Below, piece after piece: positions 23,340 to 34,600 of a stretch of 64,000 bases of DNA (within the stretch, counting starts at the first letter, position 1; each line of letters begins with the position of its first letter). The position numbers and the translations under genes were made by a program. The notes under the pieces are model-generated. The model had not been told where the DNA came from. It searched no databases and worked only from the letters and a program-made list of their open reading frames with translations. The stretch covers positions 3,658,001 through 3,722,000 of the forward strand of contig NZ_CP146963.1 of the NCBI RefSeq assembly GCF_037113525.1, read 5' to 3'. This DNA is from Butyrivibrio fibrisolvens (GTDB taxonomy: Bacteria > Bacillota > Clostridia > Lachnospirales > Lachnospiraceae).

Positions 23340-24350
23340 ATGGCAAAGCTTAAATTTCCCAAAGAGTATCATTCAGAGTTAAGTCTCCATGATACACAGG
23401 TTGCAATCAAAACAGTTAAAGACTTTTTCCAGAGCATGCTGTCAGCTCGCCTGAATCTTCAGCGTGTTTCAGCTCCTTTATTTGTAGATCCAACATCAGG
23501 ACTTAATGATAATCTTAATGGTGTTGAGCGCCCTGTTGCATTCGACATACTTAATGACAATGATCACACAGGAGAAATTGTTCAGTCTCTTGCAAAATGG
23601 AAGCGCTTTGCTCTTAAAAAATACGGATTTGACGTTGAAGAAGGTCTTTATACAGATATGAATGCTATCCGTCGTGATGAAGAGACAGATAATATTCATT
23701 CTATCTTTGTAGACCAGTGGGATTGGGAGAAGGTTATCCGCAAGGAAGACCGTAACCTTGACTACCTTAAAGAAACAGTACGTCAGGTTTATAAGATCCT
23801 TAGAAAAACAGAAAAGTTCCTTTCTATTCAGTATGACTATATCGAAGAGATCCTTCCTCACGATATCTTCTTTATCACAACACAGGAGCTTGAAGATATG
23901 TTCCCTGAATATTCTCCAAAGGAACGTGAATACTACATCACTAAGGCAAAAGGTGCTGTATGTATCATGAAGATCGGTGATAAGCTTGCATCAGGCGAGC
24001 CTCACGACGGACGTGCTCCTGACTATGATGACTGGGAACTTAACGCAGATATTCTTGTATACTATCCTGTACTTGATATCGCACTTGAGCTTTCATCAAT
24101 GGGTATCCGTGTAGATGAGAACTCTCTCAAGACACAGCTTGAAAAGGCAGGTTGCACAGAGCGTGCAGAGCTTCCTTTCCAGAAGGCTATTCTTAATAAG
24201 GAACTGCCTTATACTATCGGTGGTGGTATCGGACAGTCACGTATATGTATGTTCTTCCTGCGCAAGGCTCATATAGGTGAAGTCCAGAGTTCTCTCTGGC
24301 CACTCGAAACCGAGAAAGAATGCGCAGAGAACGGAATTCAGCTTTTATAA
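23340..24350 (+). CDS. asnA: Aspartate-ammonia ligase (asparagine synthetase A)
   Basis: 336 residues, close to the 330 of E. coli AsnA. Makes asparagine from aspartate, ammonia and ATP; the fold resembles class II tRNA synthetases. Diagnostic segments are LAKWKRFALKKYGF, EGLYTDMNAIRRDE, IFVDQWDWEKV, RAPDYDDW, LSSMGIRVDE and the C-terminal GGGIGQSRICM. The ATG at 23340 is chosen because the family begins here; the upstream in-frame extension from 23271 is lysine-rich and unlike the family. It is followed by hflX with a 1-nt overlap (TAATG). Ammonia dependence fits the ammonium uptake genes of the same window. Confidence 0.97.
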   Translation: MAKLKFPKEYHSELSLHDTQVAIKTVKDFFQSMLSARLNLQRVSAPLFVDPTSGLNDNLNGVERPVAFDILNDNDHTGEIVQSLAKWKRFALKKYGFDVEEGLYTDMNAIRRDEETDNIHSIFVDQWDWEKVIRKEDRNLDYLKETVRQVYKILRKTEKFLSIQYDYIEEILPHDIFFITTQELEDMFPEYSPKEREYYITKAKGAVCIMKIGDKLASGEPHDGRAPDYDDWELNADILVYYPVLDIALELSSMGIRVDENSLKTQLEKAGCTERAELPFQKAILNKELPYTIGGGIGQSRICMFFLRKAHIGEVQSSLWPLETEKECAENGIQLL

Positions 24351-25696
24351 TGATAGACATTAAACAAGTAGAAAAAAAGCCAACTGTAGTACTGGTTGGA
24401 CTTAATACAGATCGCGACGAAGACCTCTTTGCAAGTTCCATGCAGGAACTCAGAGGTCTATCTGAAGCGGCAGGAATGAAGGTCTGCGCTGTTGTGACTC
24501 AGAATGCTGAGGCACCTACGCAGGCCACTTTTGTTGGTAGCGGTAAGGTTGAGGAGATAAAGACCCGTATCGAATACGATGATGCAGACGCTGTCATCTT
24601 CAATCAGACGCTTTCACCCATGCAGATCAGAAACCTTGAGAAGATCCTGGACAGGGAAGTTATCGACAGAACTGCCCTTATCCTTCAGATATTTGCTGAC
24701 AGAGCACGTACAAGGGAGGCAAGACTTCAGGTAGAATCTGCAAGACTTCAGTACCTTCTTCCAAGGCTTTCCCATATGAGAACAGGTCTTACAAGACAGG
24801 GCGGCGCCAGCGGTTCAAAATCAAGTAAAGGTGCCGGTGAGAAGCAGCTCGAGCTTGACAGAAGACACATAGAGCATCGCCTGGCTGAGCTTAGAAGAGA
24901 ACTTGAAGCAGTTAACAAGGAAAGGTCTACTCAGAGAAGCAGACGTCTTTCATCTTCTGTTCCAAAGGTTGCACTTGTCGGATATACCAATGCCGGCAAA
25001 TCCACTATCATGAACCATCTTATTAACGACTTTGCTGATGGCAATACTGATGAAAAGAAGGTTCTTGAGCAAGATATGCTCTTTGCTACCCTTGATACCA
25101 CTATAAGAAAGATCTCTCCTGCAGGTCACAGATCTTTTCTTTTGTCAGATACTGTAGGATTTATAGATGACCTTCCAACAACACTTGTTAAGGCCTTCAG
25201 ATCAACACTTGAAGAGATCAAGTATGCTGATCTTCTTCTGGAAGTCATAGATTTTTCTGATCCTGATCATGCGAGACATATGGAAGTTACTGATAAGACT
25301 CTTGCTGAGATCGGAGCAGGTGAAATACCAAAAATATATGTATTCAATAAGTCGGATATAGCAGATGAATTAGGAACCACAATGGTTCAGCTTCCCTATG
25401 TTCGTGATCACAGAATATATATGGCTGCTGCCAAGGATATCGGAACAGAAGAACTTTTGTCCCTTATAGACAAAGTCCTTCTGGAAGGAAGTCAGGAATG
25501 TGAACTTCTGATCCCGTATTCAAAGGGCAGCATTCTGGCTGCCATCAATGAAGGATCTGAAGTCATAAACACTGAATACCTTCCGGAAGGCACTAAGATA
25601 ATTGCTAAATTAAAGAAAAAAGATGTAAATAAATATGCTGAATATATCAGCAGCACTTCTGAAGTGCACCGCAGGAAGCAAGCAGACAATTCTTAA
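24350..25696 (+). CDS. hflX: Ribosome-associated GTPase HflX
   Basis: 448 residues from the ATG overlapping the asnA stop (TAATG), so translation is probably coupled. HflX splits stalled or hibernating 70S ribosomes. The N-terminal HflX domain (FVGSGKVEEI, FNQTLSPMQIRNLE, DRTALILQIFADRARTREA) is followed by the coiled linker and G domain: G1 GYTNAGKST, G3 DTVGFIDDLP, G4 NKSD. The last 50 bp overlap the 3' end of the HAD gene on the other strand. Confidence 0.96.
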   Translation: MIDIKQVEKKPTVVLVGLNTDRDEDLFASSMQELRGLSEAAGMKVCAVVTQNAEAPTQATFVGSGKVEEIKTRIEYDDADAVIFNQTLSPMQIRNLEKILDREVIDRTALILQIFADRARTREARLQVESARLQYLLPRLSHMRTGLTRQGGASGSKSSKGAGEKQLELDRRHIEHRLAELRRELEAVNKERSTQRSRRLSSSVPKVALVGYTNAGKSTIMNHLINDFADGNTDEKKVLEQDMLFATLDTTIRKISPAGHRSFLLSDTVGFIDDLPTTLVKAFRSTLEEIKYADLLLEVIDFSDPDHARHMEVTDKTLAEIGAGEIPKIYVFNKSDIADELGTTMVQLPYVRDHRIYMAAAKDIGTEELLSLIDKVLLEGSQECELLIPYSKGSILAAINEGSEVINTEYLPEGTKIIAKLKKKDVNKYAEYISSTSEVHRRKQADNS

Positions 25697-26318
25697 GATC
25701 TTGTACTGTATCAACAATTTTCTCTGCTCCTGCATTCTTAAGCTCGAGATATGTACCATAGCCGTATGTTACGCCAATAGCCATGAGGTCATGATTGCAT
25801 GCTCCGACCATATCGTAGCATCTGTCACCGACCATGGCTGTTTCATCGGCATTGGCCATAAGTCTTCTAAGAGCTTCTTCAACGACTTCGTTCTTATCAG
25901 TACGACGTCCATCAAGCTCACTTCCAATGATCACATCAAAATATGATGTAAGGCCAAAGTGGTTAAGAACTTTGTATACCATTACCTGAGGTTTGCTCGA
26001 AGCAATAGCAAGCTTAAGTCCTGCATTGTGGCAAGCTTTAAGCATATCTTCAACACCCTCATAAGGCTTATTTTCGTATACTCCAATAGGGTTGTAGTAT
26101 TCACGGAACTTATCTACTGCTCTGAGCATATGCTTCTCATCCATTCCGTAATGTTCCATAAAGGTCTTATTAAGCGGAGGACCTACAAAGAACCCAAGTT
26201 TAGAAATGTCGGGTTCATCTATTCCCTGGTCTTTAAGCGCATACTGCGCAGCCTTGGTAATGCCAAGACCGGAATCGGTTAATGTGCCATCAAGATCAAA
26301 TAATACATACTTCAGCAT
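25647..26318 (-). CDS. HAD family hydrolase, phosphoglycolate-phosphatase-like
   Basis: 223 residues. HAD motif I DLDGTLTDS (residues 8-16), motif II ASSKP, and motif III/IV in the C-terminal half (DKNEV, MVGDRCYDM). The small helical cap is of the Gph/PpaX type, so the substrates are probably phosphoglycolate, pyrophosphate or a similar small phosphate ester. The start follows CAGGAG. The C-terminus overlaps hflX by 50 bp in antisense, and the tail beyond DTVQDLKNCL (SCGALQKCC) is encoded there. Confidence 0.92.
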   Translation of the reverse strand: MLKYVLFDLDGTLTDSGLGITKAAQYALKDQGIDEPDISKLGFFVGPPLNKTFMEHYGMDEKHMLRAVDKFREYYNPIGVYENKPYEGVEDMLKACHNAGLKLAIASSKPQVMVYKVLNHFGLTSYFDVIIGSELDGRRTDKNEVVEEALRRLMANADETAMVGDRCYDMVGACNHDLMAIGVTYGYGTYLELKNAGAEKIVDTVQDLKNCLLASCGALQKCC

Positions 26319-26620
26319 TCGTTTTTCTCCTGGAGTTTGTTATTTTGGTTATGACTTCTTGAAGCAATAAAAGAAGCCATAAATGAACAATAGTCAACAC
26401 GTATAATTAAATGTACGATATAATGACAGTTCCTAGCAATAGCCATTTCATTTAAAATGCATAAATTGTTTGATGGTTCTTTGTGCACTTCTTCCAAAAT
26501 ATACGGTTTTTCTTTAATTTTTGACTTTCACTAATAGGGTTACAAGCAATTATTTTTAGAAAAAAACGTTCTTGCATTAAACCTGGCTCTGTGCTAGATT
26601 AAATGCAGTTAAAGAATTGA
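26319..26620. other. Intergenic region upstream of the TPP riboswitch
   Basis: About 300 bp of AT-rich sequence between the divergent HAD gene and the riboswitch. It must hold both promoters, but I could not place one with confidence and saw no other structure. Confidence 0.4.
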
Positions 26621-26622
26621 AT

Positions 26623-26726
26623 ATCTGCTAGGGGAGCTTTGCTGAGAAGAGGTTCTTAAGTATTTAGATGCGTATGGATCTCGACCCTTATTACTTGAAC
26701 CGGGTAATACCGGCGTAAGGAAGCGT
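26623..26726 (+). ncRNA. TPP riboswitch (thi box)
   Basis: The conserved blocks appear in order: CTAGGGGAGC, GCTGAGA, CTCGACCCTT, ACTTGAACCGGGTAATACC and GGCGTAAGGAAG. It senses thiamine pyrophosphate and precedes thiT by about 95 nt. No strong terminator follows, and TTCCCTTG (26759-26766) may pair with the AAGGAGGGA ribosome binding site, so control of translation is possible. Confidence 0.97.
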
Positions 26727-26822
26727 TTTTTCTAATATTTCTGCATGTCTGCAGAATGTTTCCCTTGTGCATATTCAAAAATCTAATATTTTTACAGCTA
26801 ATGCTGCAAGGAGGGATATTCA

Positions 26823-27533
26823 ATGTCACTATTCTTTAATGCCGTAACTTATGAAGGCGAAACCACTTATTCGCTAACTACTGCCGGCTACACTTTATTT
26901 GCAGTTTTACTGCTTGCCGCAGTAATTGTCGCATGCTTTTTCAAAAACACCAAGAATGAGCAAAAATTCAGCACTCGTCAGCTTGTTGTATCAGCTATGT
27001 GCATAGCAGTCGCATTTGTACTTTCAAATGTGAAGATCATCAAGTTGCCACAGGGCGGATCCGTAACTCTTTTATCCATGTTCTTTGTTTGCTTCGTGGG
27101 CTATGTCTATGGTCTTAGAAGTGGTCTTATGGCAGGTCTTGCATATGGTCTTCTTCAGATGATCGTAGATCCTTATATCGTAAGCGTTCCGCAGCTTCTT
27201 TTTGATTATGTATTTGCTTTCATGGCTCTGGGACTTTCTGGTCTTACAAGCACCAAGAAATACGGATTGTATACAGGATATTTAATAGGTATAGCCGGCC
27301 GTATGACTTTTGCAGTTCTTTCAGGTGTTATCTTCTTTGGAATGTATGCGCCGGAAGGGCAGAATGTGTGGGTTTACTCATTTGGATATAATGGTCTTTA
27401 TATCATCACAGAGGCAGCTATCACATTTGCAGTGCTTCTGATCCCAACTGTAAGAAAGAGTCTTAACTCGATCAGAGTTGCAGCCAACGAATCCGATTCA
27501 AAGAGAATCGTATTAAACAAACTGGCATCATAA
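26823..27533 (+). CDS. thiT: Thiamine transporter ThiT (ECF S-component)
   Basis: 236 residues with about six membrane helices after a longer than usual N-terminal segment holding an extra helix (about 24-42). ThiT binds thiamine outside and works with the energy-coupling factor module. The characteristic segments PQGGSVTLLSMFFVCFVGYVYG, AGLAYGLLQMIVDPYIVSVPQLLFDY and the C-terminal YGLYTGYLIGIAGR match the family. The TPP riboswitch upstream confirms the substrate. Monocistronic; a terminator follows at 27554-27600. Confidence 0.96.
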   Translation: MSLFFNAVTYEGETTYSLTTAGYTLFAVLLLAAVIVACFFKNTKNEQKFSTRQLVVSAMCIAVAFVLSNVKIIKLPQGGSVTLLSMFFVCFVGYVYGLRSGLMAGLAYGLLQMIVDPYIVSVPQLLFDYVFAFMALGLSGLTSTKKYGLYTGYLIGIAGRMTFAVLSGVIFFGMYAPEGQNVWVYSFGYNGLYIITEAAITFAVLLIPTVRKSLNSIRVAANESDSKRIVLNKLAS

Positions 27534-27553
27534 ATAATTTGTTGTAAACTGAA

Positions 27554-27600
27554 CGAGGTCGCCCTCAGCCGTAGGGGCTGTGGACGACCTTTCGTCTTTT
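27554..27600 (+). terminator. Terminator after thiT
   Basis: GAGGTCG pairs with CGACCTT, with an inner stem CCTCAGCC/GGGCTGTGG; TTTCGTCTTTT follows. Confidence 0.75.
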
Positions 27601-27692
27601 GCAACTAAATAATTTATTCCTTCCAGTTATATATTCTATGCATTTGGCATACTCTTGCCAGATTTCGGTTCTATGTATTGCATATGTTGGGG

Positions 27693-30600
27693 CTATATGC
27701 TTACGCTCTCACCTAAAGCAAATGAATATAGGTAGCGTTCTTTGACTTTCATGTGGGTCATGCGTTCAAGGGCTCTTGTGTAATAGTCGATCTGAACTTT
27801 ATAGCGCTTGGTAAGGTCTGAAGCTTCCTTAACGTGGTCAGTTTTGTAGTCTACAAGAACTATTTGGTCGTCTTCTACAAACCATGCATCTATTACGCCC
27901 TGTATGAGCATTATCTCTCCATCTGGGAGGTTTTCGGACAGTTCTTTAGCAGGGATTCCCATCATGAACTGGCGTTCTCTTTGGAGGTTACCACTACGAG
28001 CTGCTTCTTTATATCTTCTTCCAAGGTCTGTTTCAAAGAAATGGATGATGTCTTTAGCAAATATACTCTTAACGCTATCCTGGTCCATTCTTCCTTCGAC
28101 TTCTTTTTTCTCAAGAAAATCTAGTATATCTTTTACATTAATAATATCTTTTGAGAATATTCCGTTATCAAGTAGTTCCATGACGCGGTGGTAGGCTGTT
28201 CCTCTTCCTGCGCCGGAGAGTTTTTCTTCCTTATCTGAGATGAATCTAGGTACTATTTCCTCATCTTCTGTTTTTATAAGTCTGGTATCAGGCTCTTTTT
28301 CCTCGGTAAAAGAAGCTTTTTTAAGCTCAGATACTGTGGTCTTGGTATAAAGATCAGCATATTCCTTATGAGAATATTCGTATTCAAAGTTATCAGAAAG
28401 GCTCTTCATAAGGTCTTCGTCTAAATCAGATGTCTTAATTCCGCCTTCCAGCTTATCTTTTCTAATAGCACTGTCTACCTGATCTTTTAACGATAGGGAT
28501 GTGATGGTTGATGCATCAACTACGCTTATCTTGGCAGGAGGCACGATCATAGCCGCTTTATCAGGCTCATATTTACAGCTCTCAGAATCCATTACTTCTA
28601 TGTTATCGTATCCAATAAGGCTTACATCTACATCAAGGATTTGAGCAGCTTCCTTCATAGCGGGATGTCCCATCATGGCGCTCAGTATAAGAGTGAGGTA
28701 GTTAGTAGCCTTCCTTGATGAAAGGGGAAGGAGCTGTTTCTGCTCGCTGGGACCTTTATTAAAAGCAAGGTACTGTTCGTTTTTGATAAAATTAGCGAAG
28801 GAATCATCGCTGCCAGTAATTATGAGCTTTTCTTTTGCTCTTGTAAAGGCAACGTACAAGACTCTTAGCTCTTCGCCAAGGCTTTCTCTTTTCATTCTGT
28901 CAGACAGCATTATGCGTCTTGGAGTATTGGCCTTAACTCTAAGGTCCAGATCGACCACTTTTAAGCCTATTCCAAGATCTTCATCTAAAAGGACATCTGC
29001 ATTAGTATCCCTTTGGTTGAATTTCTTGTTTGTTCCTGCAACGAATACTACAGGAAACTCAAGTCCTTTACTCTTATGGATACTCATAATGCGCACAACA
29101 TCTGCATTTTCATCTATTACATTAGCTTCACCAAAATCTACTTCGTATTTTTCAAGTTCTTCGATATAACGAATGAAGTTAAAAAGGCCCTTGAAACTTG
29201 TGTTTTCAAAAGAAGATGCTCTTTCAAGGAGCATGTCTATATTGGCACGTCTTCTTGTGCCTGCAGGCATTGCTGCTACGTAGTTTCTATAGCCTGTGTT
29301 GTCTATTATGTATTCAAGAAGCTCATGAACAGGCATGTACACAGCTTTCTTTCTAAGGCTTCGAAGCTCCTCAAGGAACTTCTGCACTCTTTTTGCAAGT
29401 TCAATGATAGTATCGGTAACTGGAAATGCAGTGTCTTTACTATCTTCTAAACTTGTACTATTTGCTATTATTTTTTCCAGATACAAAAGGTGCTCATAGA
29501 AAGTTACTGGTATCTCCTCTTCCTTTTCCCTCATTATGCCACAGGCGAAGGCTTTGATCCTTGCCATATCCTCATCTGTAAAGCGCCCGAAAGCTGAGTG
29601 CATAACGGATGCAAGAGGAATGTCCTGAAGGGGGTTATCTATGATCCTTAGATAGTTAAGGAGGGTTGCCACTTCTATTGCAGCAAAATATCCCGTTCTT
29701 GACTCAACATAGGCAGGTATACCTTCTGATTCAAGAATCTTTCTAAAGGTATCGTCCCATGAAAGGGTTGTTCTAAGGAGTATTACTATATCGCTATAGT
29801 GAATGCTTCTAAAACCGCCGTTACCATCAGATACATGGCCGCTTCTTACAAGTTCTTTGATCCTTGAAGCGATGACCATAGCTTCTTTTTGTTTTGGATT
29901 CAGCTTCTGGCCAGGCTTTATGGTATCTTCCATCCCCCATATATCCGGGTTGATGATTTCTCCATCATCGCCCGTATCAATCTCACTTTGGTCACTATAG
30001 CTGCTATCCTTTTTAGATGAATCTTCGTCGCTGTTAATAAGGATAAGCTCGGGGACAAAAGAATCTTCGCCCTCAGGCTCATCAGGATAGTCTGCTCCCG
30101 TAACAAGCATTGCATCAAGGTCGTAAGCAACCTTACCAAGATCAGATCCCATGATACGTCTGAAAATATAGTTAACAAAATCAAGGACTCTTCTTCTACT
30201 TCTGAAATTCCTGTGAAGATCTATTCTTCTTAAAAGTGCATCCTTAGTCTTATCATAGCTTTCAAGCTTTTCCATGAATATTTCAGGCTTTGCAAGACGG
30301 AACTTATAGATACTCTGCTTGACATCACCAACCATGAACCTGTCATAGGTTCCTTCTGTATTACCTGCGATCGAAGACAGGATCAGCTCCTGAACGCTGT
30401 TACTATCCTGATACTCATCGATAAGGATCTCTTTATAGTATTCTCTATACTGGGCAGCAACATCTGTCGGCGCATCCTTCCTTGTCTCAGGGTCATGATC
30501 TACAAGGATATTAAGGGCGAAGTGCTCCATATCGCTGAAATCAATGACGTTCTTTTCTTTCTTCTTGTTATCAAGCTCTTTTGTAAATTCAATAGCAAGC

Positions 30601-31628
30601 TCAGAAAGGCACCTAAGAGCCCTTGCTGCAAGCATACTTGTAACTATGATGGACTCTTTATCCTGAGCAAAATATTTAGTCTTAAGGTTAGTGATATTTT
30701 TCTTAACATCGTCTCTTATGGACTTTGCCATTTCTCTTTTGTCAGCTGATACGGTCTCATCTTTTTTACCAGGAAGTCTGTCAAAAGAGATAAGGTTCAC
30801 TGCATTCCTTAAAGACTCATAATCTTCTGCTTTGCCAGCATTTATGATCATATTTTTTTCAGCTTCAATAAGATCCCCGTACATGTAGGGGCCATCTGGC
30901 TGATTGCAAATATCAAGCGCTCTTCGCATGCTTGTAGCAAGTTCTTTAAGATCTATCCTGACTGATTCTACATACTCTTTAAGCCACTCTTTGTCATCAA
31001 AGCTGTCTTCATCTATGTCATAATCTCTGGCCCTGTCTTTAAGCCAGTCTTCAGGCCATGGCATACTTTTAGAGAATTTATAAAGACTAAGGATCTGCTC
31101 TTCAAGCATCTTATCATTTGATCCATTTGAAAAATACTCTGATGTGTACAAAAACTCTTCATCAGCTTCAGCATATTTGGCTTCAAGGAAGTCTGCCATA
31201 ACGCTCTCTTCCAGAAGCTTCATCTCACCTTCATCTGCAACTCTATAAGAAGGGTCTAAACCAATATCATTAAAATTGTTACGAATGATATACTGACAGA
31301 AAGAGTCTATAGTAGTAATCTGGGCATTATGAATAAGAGTCTCCTGCTTCTGAAGATGGGCATCTTCAGGGTTTTGAAGGAGCCTTTTGGCTATTGCTGC
31401 AGTTATCTTATCCTTCATCTGTGCTGCTGCCGCACGGGTAAAGGTTACGACCAGAAGATGATCTATATCTATTGGTTCTTTACCATCTTGAGATGAAGAA
31501 ATAAGCTGAATTATTCTTTCTACAAGAACTGCAGTCTTACCTGATCCTGCTGCTGCAGAAACAAGGATGTTGCAGTTTCTTGCATCTATAACAGATTGCT
31601 GCTCTTTGGTGAATTTTACTTCTGCCAT
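27693..31628 (-). CDS. addA: ATP-dependent helicase/nuclease AddA
   Basis: 1311 residues, large but within the AddA range. UvrD-type superfamily 1 helicase plus C-terminal RecB-type nuclease. Walker A AAAGSGKTA (about 25-33), motif II DEYQDSN (about 404-410), motif IV-VI segments MSIHKSKGLEFPVVFVAG and LRVLYVAFTRAKEKL, and the nuclease motif VDYKTDHV (about 1263-1270). With AddB it resects double-strand ends and recognises Chi. It follows addB by 57 bp on the same strand; the usual Firmicutes order addB-addA is kept. Confidence 0.98.
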   Translation of the reverse strand: MAEVKFTKEQQSVIDARNCNILVSAAAGSGKTAVLVERIIQLISSSQDGKEPIDIDHLLVVTFTRAAAAQMKDKITAAIAKRLLQNPEDAHLQKQETLIHNAQITTIDSFCQYIIRNNFNDIGLDPSYRVADEGEMKLLEESVMADFLEAKYAEADEEFLYTSEYFSNGSNDKMLEEQILSLYKFSKSMPWPEDWLKDRARDYDIDEDSFDDKEWLKEYVESVRIDLKELATSMRRALDICNQPDGPYMYGDLIEAEKNMIINAGKAEDYESLRNAVNLISFDRLPGKKDETVSADKREMAKSIRDDVKKNITNLKTKYFAQDKESIIVTSMLAARALRCLSELAIEFTKELDNKKKEKNVIDFSDMEHFALNILVDHDPETRKDAPTDVAAQYREYYKEILIDEYQDSNSVQELILSSIAGNTEGTYDRFMVGDVKQSIYKFRLAKPEIFMEKLESYDKTKDALLRRIDLHRNFRSRRRVLDFVNYIFRRIMGSDLGKVAYDLDAMLVTGADYPDEPEGEDSFVPELILINSDEDSSKKDSSYSDQSEIDTGDDGEIINPDIWGMEDTIKPGQKLNPKQKEAMVIASRIKELVRSGHVSDGNGGFRSIHYSDIVILLRTTLSWDDTFRKILESEGIPAYVESRTGYFAAIEVATLLNYLRIIDNPLQDIPLASVMHSAFGRFTDEDMARIKAFACGIMREKEEEIPVTFYEHLLYLEKIIANSTSLEDSKDTAFPVTDTIIELAKRVQKFLEELRSLRKKAVYMPVHELLEYIIDNTGYRNYVAAMPAGTRRRANIDMLLERASSFENTSFKGLFNFIRYIEELEKYEVDFGEANVIDENADVVRIMSIHKSKGLEFPVVFVAGTNKKFNQRDTNADVLLDEDLGIGLKVVDLDLRVKANTPRRIMLSDRMKRESLGEELRVLYVAFTRAKEKLIITGSDDSFANFIKNEQYLAFNKGPSEQKQLLPLSSRKATNYLTLILSAMMGHPAMKEAAQILDVDVSLIGYDNIEVMDSESCKYEPDKAAMIVPPAKISVVDASTITSLSLKDQVDSAIRKDKLEGGIKTSDLDEDLMKSLSDNFEYEYSHKEYADLYTKTTVSELKKASFTEEKEPDTRLIKTEDEEIVPRFISDKEEKLSGAGRGTAYHRVMELLDNGIFSKDIINVKDILDFLEKKEVEGRMDQDSVKSIFAKDIIHFFETDLGRRYKEAARSGNLQRERQFMMGIPAKELSENLPDGEIMLIQGVIDAWFVEDDQIVLVDYKTDHVKEASDLTKRYKVQIDYYTRALERMTHMKVKERYLYSFALGESVSI

Positions 31629-31685
31629 TTTAATTGGATTCCTTATACTAATCTAATAATTTATCTAATATTTCTTCTGATAACT

Positions 31686-34600
31686 TTATTGCTTGTCAGC
31701 CTTCTTACATTCCTCTTTTATCAAAGCCAGAGCATCATCTTTATTAAGCTTATCAAGTTCTCTTGTCTGGAAGCCCGGTGTTGACATATCAAAGCCGCAG
31801 ATAGGTCTGAAGTGGCAATAAGTACATGCACTTCTAGGGCCCTGAACATAAGGATTGATCTCAATATCGCCATCAAGAATCCTTCTGCCATACTCGCGGA
31901 TCTTATGTCTAACATATGATGAGACCATCTTATAGGAATCCTGCTCCATGATCTGAGAGTTTGCGTAAAAGCCGCCGTCCTTCTTACGTCTTACATTTAT
32001 TACGTCAGATTCTGTCGCACCCGCAGCCATATCTCTGTCAAGAAGACCGATAACCTTTTCATCAGCGTTGATAATTCCGTTACTGACAAGCTCTTTAATG
32101 ATCTTTTTATTTATAAGTTCAGGATCATTACCAGTTCCTTCCGCTTCCACAATAGGGTCATTGATATGGTAATACAAGACTGCTCCAGGAACGACTTCCT
32201 TATCCGGATTAAGCTTTTTTTCCATAGCCATGGCAAAGTTCATGTAGACTACAAGCTGAAGCTGAAGGCCATAATAAACTGATGCTATGTTAAAAGTTTT
32301 ATTTCCAGACTTAAAATCTATGATCTTGATATACACGTTCTCATCATCATATGCCAGGTCCATGCGGTCGATCCTGCCCTGAAGCTTCATCTTCTGCTTG
32401 ATCCTTGTTTCCTCAGAAGGAGTCAGAGCGATATTGATCTCATCAAGATTGCCGGCCTCTTTAAAATCAAGCTCGAACTTGTCTGGTTTAAATTCACCCT
32501 TTCCAAGCTGATAGCGAAGAGTCTTGACCGTACGCCAGATGATGCGGTAGATTCTGTCAACCGCATTCTTGTTTCTTGCTGATGAATACAGTATATTTTC
32601 ACCATACTCCTTGGTTACTTCATCTATAGCTTCAGACAGAAGCTCTCGGCCCTGCTCATCTGTAAACTCTGTCCACTCTATGCCCTTTTCCTCAAGCTTG
32701 ACTGAAAAGCGCTCCAGCGCACTATGAAATACATTACCAAGGTCAGATCTTTCAAAGTCGTATTCACTTCTTTCATCAAGCCTGAGTCCGTACTTAACAA
32801 AATGCGCATAGCAGCACTCTGCAAAGGTCTCTAGCCTGCTGACAGAATTCTCCAAAAAGTTGCCATATAAGGCAGCCGCCAGCATAGCAGGTAGAGGCGT
32901 ATACTGATACCTGAGGAAAGCCGCCTCCTTGATCCTTTCTGCCGCTTTCGGATTTTCTTTTTTCAAAAGTTCATATAAAGTCAGGAACTTCTTTTCATCA
33001 TCATCTGTAAGATTGCCATCCGCATAGTCCCTTGCCTTTTCAGATACATAGGTTTTAGCATCTTCAAGGGACATGATCTGCTTGTCTATAGGATCTTCAG
33101 CAGGCCTTCTTTCCTTAAGATCTGGGAAAAGAGCTTTGATCTTACCTATAAGGTAAGCAGGATTCATGCTCTTGCCATCTGCAGAAATCCCCGAATAAGA
33201 CATGTACAAAAGCCTGGACGGCTTAGTCAGGTTCATATACAGATACAGCCTTTGAATATACATCTGCTGGCGGGGAGATGGTGCAAGCTCAACATCAGGA
33301 GCCCTCGAACTCAAAAACTGCCTGTCAATATCAGACAAGATGCCACCTTCAGACGCATGCTTAGGGATATTCGTATCATTAACACCAAGAAACAGAAGAT
33401 ACTTTATATCAGAAAGACGGCTTCTTTCGATATCACCAACCCTTACTGTATCTACGTTCTGCGGGATCGTACCAACTTCGATCTCGCTAAATCCCGCATC
33501 CAATATCTCCATATATTCCTTGATCGGAACCTTCTCATCGCCTAGAAGAGACGCCACCTGATCTAAAAGATCCATGATCTTGCCATAGATCTGGCTGTAC
33601 TCATCTGCCTTAACGTTGTCCCCCTGCTGTTCAAAGTACCTTGCATACCTTTCAAGCTTTGAATAGGCATCGCCTCTTTTTATAAACTCATAAAGGCCCT
33701 TAGAAAGCTCCAAAACTGACTTCTTGTGGCTTTCCATGATAGGACTTATCATGTTCACAAGCTCTTTTCTCATAAGATTCATCTTCTCAAGGAAAAGAAC
33801 TATCTCTTCATCGCTAGTCTTCTTGCGGAACCTTGGATGACGCACAAAATTATCTTCCCAGGCTTTATGCCCGCGAATTCCAAGAGACCTTACGTAGTTC
33901 TCCAAAAGGTCGATATCATCATCATCAAAATCCATCATGCCGCTTCGCATGAAGTGAAAGACTGTCTCGTAGCTATAGTCAGTCCTTACGATATCAAGGG
34001 CGCTTCTAATATATTCTATGAAGGGATTTAACTTAAGTCCCTTCGTTTCATCGATATAAACAGGTATACCAAAAGTATTGCTTTCTCTTTTGATCCTCTC
34101 TCCATAGGTAGAAAGATCACCGCAGACAATGGCAAAATCCCTGTAGAAAAGGTCCCTATCTGCTTTGATCCTGCGACTGATAAAGATAAGCGCCTGGCGC
34201 ACCTCTTCAGAAGGGTCAGCACACCCTGCGATGACTATGCTGTCAGATGCCGGGAACTGATCGCTCCTGTAGGTATCAGGCTTATACCTGAACAGGTGCT
34301 GTTCAAGAAATGCCATGGGAGCATTGCCGGAAAGCCTTACATTTTCGCCCTTTATAATAATGTCGCTGTTGTGCTCGTCCCTGTACTCCTTCCACCTGTC
34401 ATAATCAGGAGTGTTCATGGGATCAAGCTTCTGACAGCTTCTCCACTCACATTTAAGAAGGCTTTTAATAGTCTTTTTACTTAGGAAAAAGAGCTCCTGC
34501 TCATTTATATTATTAGTATAGGGATCAGTCTCATCGTCCATTTCGAGGGTTACAATTACTTCACTTGCTATAAGTAAAAGTTCCTCGATAACCCTGTACT

